Origin: Bacteroidota bacterium
GTDB taxonomy: Bacteria > Bacteroidota > Ignavibacteria > SZUA-365
Assembly: GCA_023432805.1 (NCBI GenBank)
Contig: JAEYUG010000130.1
Span: forward strand, 1 to 12,525
DNA length: 12,525 bases
Direction: 5' to 3'
Each line of letters begins with the position of its first letter. Position 1 is the first letter of the stretch. The notes beneath the pieces were generated by a model, which was given only the letters and a program-made list of their open reading frames with translations, did not search any database and was not told the DNA's origin. This document shows, piece by piece, positions 6,841 through 12,525 of the stretch. The position numbers and the translations under genes are program-made.

Positions 6841-8169
6841 TTATTTCCAACCTGCCGGCACGGCGTTGTCGACGACGACCTGACGATTGGCGACGACTTC
6901 CCAGCTCTTGAGATCGCTCTCGAACAGATACCACTGCTTGTTGCGTCCTTCGATGATGTGACATGCGTCGAAGCAGGGCTTGCCGCTCTCAACCTTCGTA
7001 CGGTCGGTGAAGCGCAGGATGTTGTGCGGTGAGGCCAGCTTGAAGGTGGGTGCCGCATCGAAATTCGGGGAGATGGCAAGCCCGTAGTTGCTCCACGTGT
7101 CGGGTGCATACGGCGCATTGCGAACCACCACGTACTTGAAGCGCTTGATGTCGGTCATGGTATTAACGCCGATCTTGAATCGCATGTAGGGACCATTGCG
7201 CACGCCGGTATCCACATGACAGCTGCCGCAATTCTGATATTCCTGCGAATGGCAGGTCTGACAGGCGAGATCGTTCCAATGCTTGCTGTGGAAGGCGTTG
7301 GCCGTCGCCTTGTTGCCATGGCAGTCTTCGCATTTCGGCAGCCGTTCGTAGCGATAGCGCTGCTCGTACTTCGTGCCGTTTCCGTGCATTTCCTCGCCGT
7401 CGTGACAGTTCGTGCAGTGACCACCGGGAAACGCCGTGTAATGCACGTCGGGCCGTGTTCCGAAGGATTCCCCGAAATAGGCGTTCGCGACACGTGCGGA
7501 ATGGCACGCGGTGCAGTTGAGACGCATGTCGGGTTTCTTGACGAAGTTGTGCGCCTCGAGGAAGCCACCGGCAGCCTGACGGGGACGCATGACATGACAT
7601 TCGCCGCAGGAGGAGTGACACTTGCCGCAGTTCTTGTCATAGCCCTTCTTCAATGCCTCGGGATAATTCTCATACGAAGGGAGATTGCTGCGCAGAGATA
7701 CCATCGCCTTCTGCCCGAAGCCCTGTGTGTGCAGGCTGTTCTTGTCGCGTGCGGCGATGTCGGCGTGACAGGGTCCGCAGGTCTCCTCGGCCTTCCGTGA
7801 CGGCGAACCGACGAAGTTTCCGGCATGGGCGTCGGTCTTGTTCGTCGCCGGCTCGACACCGCCATGGCACATGACGCACTTCATCTTGCCGTGCGTCGAT
7901 TGCAGGAACTTCGCGCCATTGGCGCCGCCGATGTAGACCTTCTGCCAGGCTTCCATCTCGGGAAGCGTGCCGCCGCAGCCGCCTTCTCCCGGTCCCGCCG
8001 GGGGATTCGGATCTGCAACGCGCGTGAGCGTCGCTTCGTCACTGTGACATTCGATGCATGTCATCGGCTTGTCGAGGGTCGTCGTGGGATTCGACGGCTT
8101 GTCCTCCGAACAACCTCCCAGCAGCGCCATCGTCATGACGGCCGCCAGAAGAAATTGTGCTCGTTTCAT
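6841..8169 (-). CDS. Multihaem c-type cytochrome lipoprotein
   Basis: A 442-residue protein with a signal peptide and lipobox LGGC (Cys20), so predicted to be lipid-anchored outside the inner membrane. Ten CXXCH haem motifs have first Cys at 38, 98, 131, 181, 188, 219, 252, 280, 303 and 314. Motifs 4 and 5 are almost contiguous (CGKCHSSCGECH). An eleventh possible site, CFDACH (399-404), is CX3CH, in a C-terminal segment otherwise free of haem motifs. Many extra histidines could serve as distal ligands. Such proteins carry electrons along haem chains in the periplasm or across the outer membrane; no catalytic fold is recognised. The ATG at 8169 gives a proper signal peptide, whereas the extension to 8268 does not. 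No strong Shine-Dalgarno is seen. First gene of a likely two-gene unit with the rhodanese lipoprotein. Confidence 0.92.
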   Translation of the reverse strand: MKRAQFLLAAVMTMALLGGCSEDKPSNPTTTLDKPMTCIECHSDEATLTRVADPNPPAGPGEGGCGGTLPEMEAWQKVYIGGANGAKFLQSTHGKMKCVMCHGGVEPATNKTDAHAGNFVGSPSRKAEETCGPCHADIAARDKNSLHTQGFGQKAMVSLRSNLPSYENYPEALKKGYDKNCGKCHSSCGECHVMRPRQAAGGFLEAHNFVKKPDMRLNCTACHSARVANAYFGESFGTRPDVHYTAFPGGHCTNCHDGEEMHGNGTKYEQRYRYERLPKCEDCHGNKATANAFHSKHWNDLACQTCHSQEYQNCGSCHVDTGVRNGPYMRFKIGVNTMTDIKRFKYVVVRNAPYAPDTWSNYGLAISPNFDAAPTFKLASPHNILRFTDRTKVESGKPCFDACHIIEGRNKQWYLFESDLKSWEVVANRQVVVDNAVPAGWK

Positions 8170-8290
8170 AGGTGCTCGTTCAGTTTCTTGGAGATAAGAA
8201 GAAGAGGGTGTGTTTTGTCTCGGGTAAAGGAGAATCGGATTCGTAACTCTCGTAATATCATGTGTCATGGCATCCGTGCCATCGCGACAC

Positions 8291-8320
8291 CAACTGTATA
8301 ATGGTCAAATCGAATGCCAA
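8291..8320 (-). promoter_or_regulatory. Possible promoter of the cytochrome-rhodanese unit
   Basis: On the minus strand, TTG (8320-8318) is followed after 19 nt by TACAGTTG (8298-8291). This is one mismatch from the Bacteroidota -7 element TAnnTTTG, at its usual distance from the -33 TTG. It would start transcription near 8284, leaving a leader of roughly 115 nt before the cytochrome ATG. It lies in an AT-richer stretch. The match is suggestive only. Confidence 0.35.
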
Positions 8321-8551
8321 TGTTTTCACGATTGAAAAGGCAAAGTGCCGAAAATGGCCAGAAATCGGCATTTCTCTGGATACAAACAGCGTTCTGTATC
8401 CGAATTGTGGAGTCGAAAGCGGAGGGAAACAGCTGCCTCGTCCATCAAATGTCGCGATGGACGCGAGCCGTTTCCAGAATGTGGGAAGGAGAAAGGGAGG
8501 TGCGCGGAGGCGCGTATGTACGTGCGGGGATCGTGGCACGACGCATGTGCC
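8321..8551. other. Intergenic stretch without a supported gene
   Basis: With the neighbouring promoter elements this forms the roughly 420-nt gap between the cytochrome start and the SRP RNA. The left part (about 8290-8410) is clearly AT-richer than its surroundings. Open frames run through it on both strands, but their peptides show no recognisable domain or signal peptide and one continues through the SRP RNA. No tRNA, riboswitch or repeat was recognised here. Confidence 0.5.
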
Positions 8552-8580
8552 TTGCGGAAGCCCCGGATTTATCCTATGTT
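8552..8580 (+). promoter_or_regulatory. Possible promoter of the SRP RNA gene
   Basis: TTGCGG (8552-8557) and TATGTT (8575-8580) are separated by 17 nt, a good sigma70-type arrangement. It would start transcription at about 8587-8590, just where the predicted RNA stem begins. Confidence 0.5.
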
Positions 8581-8589
8581 ACTGGTCTG

Positions 8590-8700
8590 ATTTTGAAGGC
8601 CAAGTCCTTCGCAATGTCGTGTTACTCAACCCCGCCAGGTCCGGAAGGAAGCAACGGCCAGTATATGCGCATGTGACGAAGGGGAGCTTGGCCTTCTTTA
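8590..8700 (+). ncRNA. ffs: Bacterial small SRP RNA (4.5S-type)
   Basis: This RNA binds Ffh and targets nascent membrane and secreted proteins to FtsY and the translocon. The universal domain IV hairpin is visible: GCC-AGG-TCC, the GGAA tetraloop (8643-8646), GGA, then AGCAAC-GGC, including the conserved AGGTCCGGAAGGAAGCA core (8637-8653). The ends close as a long rod: GAAGGCCAAG (8595-8604) pairs with CTTGGCCTTC (8687-8696), and CCTTCG (8606-8611) with CGAAGG (8677-8682). There is no Alu domain, so it is the short form of about 100-110 nt. A T-rich stretch (TTTATTT) after the closing stem could end transcription. The 3' end touches the stop codon of the minus-strand VWA gene. Exact ends are estimated from the pairing. 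Confidence 0.95.
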
Positions 8701-10314
8701 TTTCATCAACATCAGGCGCTGCATCTGCGTTGTGCCGAGCGCACGCAATGTCAGAAAATAGGGACCCGTCGCGAGCTGCGACCCATCGAGTACAAGCTGA
8801 TGTTCCCCCGCCTTTCTGCGGCCGTCGACGAGGGTGCGGACCAATCGTCCGGTCACGTCATGCAGCGTCAGCGTCGTCTCTGCATCCTGCATCAGGTGGT
8901 AGGTGACATGTGTTGAGGGATTGAAGGGATTCGGGGAGGGCGGAAGCAGGCGGATCGCCGGTTGCGTCACCTCCTGGCGAACCATCGCCCGCTCACAGCG
9001 ACCGCTGATCGTGAGCAGTCCGGATTCCGCATCCGGGAATGTGCACGTGCGTCCCACCTCGGGAAGCGATACACCGATGTCCACCGTCCGGCTGTCGTAC
9101 ACGTCGGCGGCACGGAATGTCAGCAGGAGCAGGGGTCCGGGTGAGATAATTGAGCGGGGACCCGTCATCCCGATCGTCATGCCGCTGCTGCTCGGCAGCA
9201 GTGCAATGGAGTATCCCGCCGAGAGAGATGTGGTATCTGCGGACATCAGTTCAATCAATGCACGGTCATAGGTCAGGGTAAACGTAAACCGATCTGGTGC
9301 GCGCAGGGCTGTCACACGCGACAGGTCGAGTGGGATCGTGACCGATGCGCCTGCATCGACAACCAGCGTTCGGCTCAGTGCGAGCGATACGAATGACAGC
9401 GTGGTGGAATCATAGGGACGCATATACGTCGTTGGGACGGTCAGGGTCTTCCCGAATGCCTCGAGATCGATTTCAACATTGACACTGCTGCCATCGAGAC
9501 AATCCAGCTGTGATTGCCATGTCAGCGTGCAGATGCCCGTCGTGGAAATCTGAGTACTGATTTCCTCGTAAATACGCTCGAGGTCGGATGTGCTCGGCGC
9601 ACTATAATACCTGCCTCCCGTCGACACTGCCAGGTCGGTCAATCGCGGCACATTGATGTCATTGCCGAGTCCGATTGTATAGACGATGATGTTGTCGCCG
9701 AGCACGGCGTTTCGTGCATCATTGAATGTCAGCTGTGAGTCGCGATCGTCCCCATCGCTGAGCACGATCATCACCTTGCGATTGAGTCGTCCGGCAAGCA
9801 CTGCGGTTCCGCGATCGATGGCGTCCCACAGCGCAGTCCCACCACCGAAAAAGGGCACCTGCAACGCGTTGATGCGCGTGATCATCTGCGCCTTGTTCTG
9901 CGTCCACGGTTGATCATACGACGATACATTGGTGAAGCTGAGCAGCGCCATTTCATCATTGATGGATAGTCTGTTGACGAAATTGACAGCCGCGGCCTTG
10001 GCCGACGACAGGGCGGTGAGCATGCTGCCGCTTCTGTCGATGACAAGCAGCACAGACAGGGGACCAGCGGAAGAGCTGTCTTCGCATTGTGTGACGAGCG
10101 ATGTCATTTCGACGCCGTTCTCCCGCACGCCGAAATTCTTCATCGAAAGATTTCGAATCGCATTCCCGTCCGCCGTCGCACGCACCTGGGCGGAAATGGT
10201 GGGATATCCCGTGGCGTCGAGATCGATGATGTCGAGTCCGAGTGTCTGTGCATGTACGGAACCATGCAGGCAGGCAGCGGCAATCAATACGCTCCATACC
10301 ATGTGCCGGATCAT
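8698..10314 (-). CDS. Secreted von Willebrand A protein with type IX sorting domain
   Basis: A 538-residue exported protein. Signal peptide: MIRHMVWSVLIAAACLHGSVHA, cleavage likely before QTL. The VWA domain (about 88-258) has a complete MIDAS: DRSGS (D93, S95, S97), T160 in GGGTALWD and D187 in LSDGDD, so it should bind a metal ion and a protein ligand. The middle (about 305-440) has beta segments resembling a cohesin-like fold (low certainty). The C terminus (about 456-538), with PPSPNPFNPST, TLTLHDVTGRLVRTL and GPYFLTLRA, matches the Por/type IX secretion type A sorting domain, which is normally removed when the cargo is attached to the cell surface or released. Two adjacent ATGs exist; the one at 10314 has AGGTG 5 nt upstream, while the one at 10317 leaves only 2 nt. 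No partner genes nearby. Confidence 0.92.
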   Translation of the reverse strand: MIRHMVWSVLIAAACLHGSVHAQTLGLDIIDLDATGYPTISAQVRATADGNAIRNLSMKNFGVRENGVEMTSLVTQCEDSSSAGPLSVLLVIDRSGSMLTALSSAKAAAVNFVNRLSINDEMALLSFTNVSSYDQPWTQNKAQMITRINALQVPFFGGGTALWDAIDRGTAVLAGRLNRKVMIVLSDGDDRDSQLTFNDARNAVLGDNIIVYTIGLGNDINVPRLTDLAVSTGGRYYSAPSTSDLERIYEEISTQISTTGICTLTWQSQLDCLDGSSVNVEIDLEAFGKTLTVPTTYMRPYDSTTLSFVSLALSRTLVVDAGASVTIPLDLSRVTALRAPDRFTFTLTYDRALIELMSADTTSLSAGYSIALLPSSSGMTIGMTGPRSIISPGPLLLLTFRAADVYDSRTVDIGVSLPEVGRTCTFPDAESGLLTISGRCERAMVRQEVTQPAIRLLPPSPNPFNPSTHVTYHLMQDAETTLTLHDVTGRLVRTLVDGRRKAGEHQLVLDGSQLATGPYFLTLRALGTTQMQRLMLMK

Positions 10315-10367
10315 CATATCACCTCGTGCAGGGTGGAACAAGGGAGGAAATCGCAGGTGCAGACGGC

Positions 10368-10398
10368 ACAATGTATCCTGATGCAGGATGAGCCGCAA
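10368..10398 (-). promoter_or_regulatory. Possible promoter of the VWA gene
   Basis: On the minus strand, TTG (10398-10396) is followed after 20 nt by TACATTGT (10375-10368), a partial match to the Bacteroidota TTG-N19-21-TAnnTTTG pattern. The spacer contains a small ATCCTG/CAGGAT inverted repeat. Weak evidence. Confidence 0.25.
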
Positions 10399-10441
10399 GT
10401 GTGACCATGGGATTCGTGCCTGTCATGCATGGGTGTATTGC

Positions 10442-10481
10442 GATGTCATTGTACATCCACGGGAAATGTGATGTATATTTG
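10442..10481 (+). promoter_or_regulatory. Probable promoter of the AT-hook gene with overlapping inverted repeat
   Basis: TATATTTG (10474-10481) is an exact match to the Bacteroidota -7 element TAnnTTTG, with TTG (10449-10451) 22 nt upstream. Transcription should start near 10488. The inverted repeat GATGT-N6-ACATC (10442-10457) covers the -33 region and is a possible operator, perhaps for the HTH protein itself, which is untested. Confidence 0.55.
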
Positions 10482-10514
10482 CACAATGCATGAATATCCC
10501 GCCATTACCCATTC

Positions 10515-10520
10515 AAGGAG
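10515..10520 (+). promoter_or_regulatory. Strong Shine-Dalgarno deciding a GTG start
   Basis: AAGGAG ends 5 nt before the GTG at 10526, an ideal ribosome-binding arrangement. The in-frame ATG at 10490 has none and would lie only 2-3 nt from the predicted transcription start. Confidence 0.7.
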
Positions 10521-10525
10521 ATACT

Positions 10526-11137
10526 GTGGAATCAATCAAGGATTCACAGGCTGTCATCGCTGAATTGGAGAAATCCATTTCACTCAATCAGATCGCGCAT
10601 CGGAGCGGTATGAATTACATCACGTTGCGCAATATCAAGCTTGGCAAGTCGGCAAATGTAACGGAGTCCGTTGCGCGGCGTCTGCGTGAATTCGCGGCGA
10701 CCTTCACTCCTCCGCAGGATGCCGGTGCCAGGCCGCGTCGCGGTCGCAAGCCGAAGGCTGTCGCAGCGAAGACGCAGCCGGCCCAGTCGTCTGCACCGAA
10801 GAAGCGTGGTCGTCCGAAAAAGGATGCAGCCGCAGCTGTGCCCGTCGCTGTCGAGTCCGAGGTCGCACCCGTCGTCAAGCGGAAGGCCGGTCGCCCCAGA
10901 AAGACCGTCGATGCAGCGGCGCAGACAGCTTCCGCACCGAAGAAGCGTGGTCGCAAGCCGGGTACGGGCCGGAAGATCGCTCCCGTGATGCGTGCCGCGG
11001 CACCGGAATTTCCATCCATCATTCTTGGTGAGGAACTCACACGTCAGATCAAGATGCTGGAGGCACGCCTGGCGTATCTGCGGTCCCTCGAGAAGGCGGA
11101 GGCGGAGTTCATTGCAAAGATGGGCGGGAAGAAATAA
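10526..11137 (+). CDS. HTH protein with four AT-hook motifs
   Basis: A basic 203-residue DNA-binding protein; no named family recognised. Residues about 16-57 (SISLNQIAHRSGMNYITLRNIKLGKSANVTESVARRLREF) look like a Cro/C1-type helix-turn-helix. Residues 69-150 form a low-complexity Lys/Arg/Ala/Pro linker with four AT-hook-like cores: RRGRKPK (71-77), KRGRPKK (93-99), KAGRPRK (120-126) and KRGRKPG (140-146); SAPKKRGR occurs twice. AT-hooks insert RGRP into the minor groove of AT-rich DNA. The C terminus (about 165-203) is a likely helix or coiled coil (EELTRQIKMLEARLAYLRSLEKAEAEF) that could oligomerise. Start chosen as GTG 10526 for its Shine-Dalgarno and promoter position; ATG 10490 would add 12 residues. 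A chromatin-like or global regulatory role is inferred. clpX follows by 60 nt. Confidence 0.85.
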   Translation: MESIKDSQAVIAELEKSISLNQIAHRSGMNYITLRNIKLGKSANVTESVARRLREFAATFTPPQDAGARPRRGRKPKAVAAKTQPAQSSAPKKRGRPKKDAAAAVPVAVESEVAPVVKRKAGRPRKTVDAAAQTASAPKKRGRKPGTGRKIAPVMRAAAPEFPSIILGEELTRQIKMLEARLAYLRSLEKAEAEFIAKMGGKK

Positions 11138-11197
11138 GTTGAATCCGATAACCATCCTTTCGGATTTGATGAACAATCCCCTGCACAACAGATACCT

Positions 11198-12451
11198 ATG
11201 AGCACGACACGTCAGGAAAACATCCGCTGTTCATTCTGTGGACGGGCATCACGCGACGTGGATAGCATCATTGCCGGACCGAGCGCATACATCTGCAATG
11301 TCTGCGTGCTCAGTTCCGTCGACATTCTCAAGACCAATGGTGCGGCGATTCAGACCCGCAAGCCGCGTTCCAAGCGGTTCCTCTCGCCGGCGCAGATCAA
11401 GAAGGCGCTCGATGAATATGTGATCGGCCAGGATCCGGCGAAGAAATCCCTCGCCGTTGCCGTGTACAATCACTACAAGCGCATCGACGCCAAGGAACTC
11501 CTGCTCGACGACGACGTGGAGCTGGAGAAGAGCAATATCCTGCTGCTGGGTCCCACCGGCACCGGCAAGACGCTGCTCGCCCGCACGCTCGCGCGCATTC
11601 TCGATGTACCGTTCGCCATCGCCGATGCGACCACGCTGACCGAGGCGGGCTATGTGGGCGACGATGTCGAGACGATTCTCGCGCATCTGCTGCAGAACGC
11701 GGAGTACAATGTGCACCGTGCCGAGCGCGGCATCGTCTACATCGATGAGATCGACAAGATCGCCAGGAAAAGCGACAACGTGTCCATCACCCGCGATGTA
11801 TCGGGTGAGGGCGTGCAGCAGGCGTTGTTGAAGATTCTCGAGGGATCGGTCGTCGGTGTGCCACCGAAGGGCGGACGCAAGCATCCCGAGCAGCCGTTGA
11901 TCAACATCAACACCCGCGATATCCTCTTCATCTGTGGTGGAGCGTTTGAGGGACTCGAGTCGATCATCGAAAAGCGTGTGGGACACAATCCCGTCGGCTT
12001 CGGTTCCGACATGCGTTCTCTCCGCAAGGAGGACCGTCAGCGCATGCTCGAGCACGTCGAGCCGGAGGATCTGCTGCGTTTCGGTCTGATCCCGGAGCTC
12101 ATCGGGCGACTCCCCGTGATTTCGTCGTTGTCGCCGATCACACGGGAGGGATTGCTGGAAATTCTCACCAAGCCGAAGAATGCACTGGTACGTCAGTACA
12201 AGAAGCTCTTCGACATGGAGGGCGTCTCGCTCGAATTCGAACGTGAGGCATTGGAGGCCGTCGTCGACCGCGCGATGAAGCGTGGCACGGGCGCCAGGGC
12301 ACTGCGTTCGATTCTCGAAAAGGTGATGCTCGATGTCATGTACTCGCTGCCGAGCACGGCGGAGGTGGCGCGTTGTTTCATCACGCTCGACACCGTCGAG
12401 CGCGGTATCGAGCCCGTGCTCAGCTTCAAGGAGCAGAAGAAGAGCGCCTGA
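11198..12451 (+). CDS. clpX: ATP-dependent Clp protease ATP-binding subunit ClpX
   Basis: ClpX is a hexameric AAA+ unfoldase that feeds tagged proteins to the ClpP peptidase or remodels complexes alone. At 417 residues it is of normal length. Visible parts: N-terminal zinc-binding C4 domain (C11, C14, C33, C36), Walker A GPTGTGKT (118-125), pore-1 loop GYVG (151-154), Walker B IDEID (D183, E184), pore-2 RKH loop (227-229), VGF at 266-268 corresponding to the ClpP-docking IGF loop, and sensor-2 GAR (365-367). All key elements are intact, so it should work with ClpP. clpP is usually immediately upstream but is absent here; the AT-hook gene occupies that place. No terminator separates the two, so co-transcription is possible. 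No clear Shine-Dalgarno is seen before the ATG. Ends at TGA 12449-12451. Confidence 0.97.
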   Translation: MSTTRQENIRCSFCGRASRDVDSIIAGPSAYICNVCVLSSVDILKTNGAAIQTRKPRSKRFLSPAQIKKALDEYVIGQDPAKKSLAVAVYNHYKRIDAKELLLDDDVELEKSNILLLGPTGTGKTLLARTLARILDVPFAIADATTLTEAGYVGDDVETILAHLLQNAEYNVHRAERGIVYIDEIDKIARKSDNVSITRDVSGEGVQQALLKILEGSVVGVPPKGGRKHPEQPLININTRDILFICGGAFEGLESIIEKRVGHNPVGFGSDMRSLRKEDRQRMLEHVEPEDLLRFGLIPELIGRLPVISSLSPITREGLLEILTKPKNALVRQYKKLFDMEGVSLEFEREALEAVVDRAMKRGTGARALRSILEKVMLDVMYSLPSTAEVARCFITLDTVERGIEPVLSFKEQKKSA

Positions 12452-12525
12452 CCGTGCATCCTCGTGTGATCTACGAGAAACGGCCCGGCCGGCGGGGCGG
12501 TTGGGGTAGCTAGTAGGCGGGAGGG

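Noticed and set aside
8262..8906. Plus-strand frames of 214 and 120 codons in the cytochrome-ffs gap
   Set aside because: They run through the SRP RNA, the longer one also into the VWA gene on the other strand, and they have no domain or signal sequence.
11140..11170. Terminator between the AT-hook gene and clpX
   Set aside because: AATCCG and CGGATT can form a 6-bp stem, but the loop is 13 nt and no T-run follows.
10580..11188. Minus-strand frames opposite the AT-hook gene
   Set aside because: They are mirrors of the low-complexity Lys/Arg/Ala coding sequence and have no independent support.

Overview
The window looks like about 12.5 kb of a GC-rich bacterium from the Bacteroidota/Chlorobiota/Ignavibacteriota/Kapabacteria (FCB) lineage. 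Three features point there: a secreted protein with a type IX secretion (Por) C-terminal sorting domain, tandem DUF4249-like lipoproteins, and possible promoters of the TTG-N19-22-TAnnTTTG type used by Bacteroidota. Genus-level placement is not possible from the sequence alone.

Left, plus strand (1-4206): two tandem paralogous DUF4249-like lipoprotein genes (the first cut by the window edge), then recX and a long two-domain thyX that overlap by ATGA. The 13-nt gap before recX and the overlap suggest co-transcription of at least the second lipoprotein gene, recX and thyX. After thyX comes an array of three 27-bp tandem repeats, each able to form a perfect 8-bp hairpin, followed by a degenerate 9-nt periodicity. 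Next is a stand-alone PduS/RnfC-family flavin and iron-sulfur electron-transfer protein (4381-5697), closed by a strong hairpin terminator at about 5741-5784.

Centre, minus strand (8169 to 5798): a two-gene unit encoding a multihaem c-type cytochrome lipoprotein (ten CXXCH plus one CX3CH) and a lipoprotein with two rhodanese domains that both keep a CYTGQ(S/T) active-site loop. This is the most system-like part of the window. It suggests electron transfer coupled to sulfur or other chalcogen chemistry at the cell envelope, but no substrate can be read from the sequence.

Between this unit and the next gene lies the bacterial SRP RNA gene (ffs, about 8590-8700, plus strand). It runs tail-to-tail into the minus-strand gene for a secreted von Willebrand A protein with an intact MIDAS motif and a type IX sorting domain (10314 to 8698).

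Right, plus strand: divergent from the VWA gene is a small DNA-binding protein with an N-terminal helix-turn-helix and four AT-hook motifs. Its promoter and Shine-Dalgarno favour a GTG start at 10526. clpX follows 60 nt downstream without clpP beside it. The last 70 or so bases are G-rich and hold no gene.
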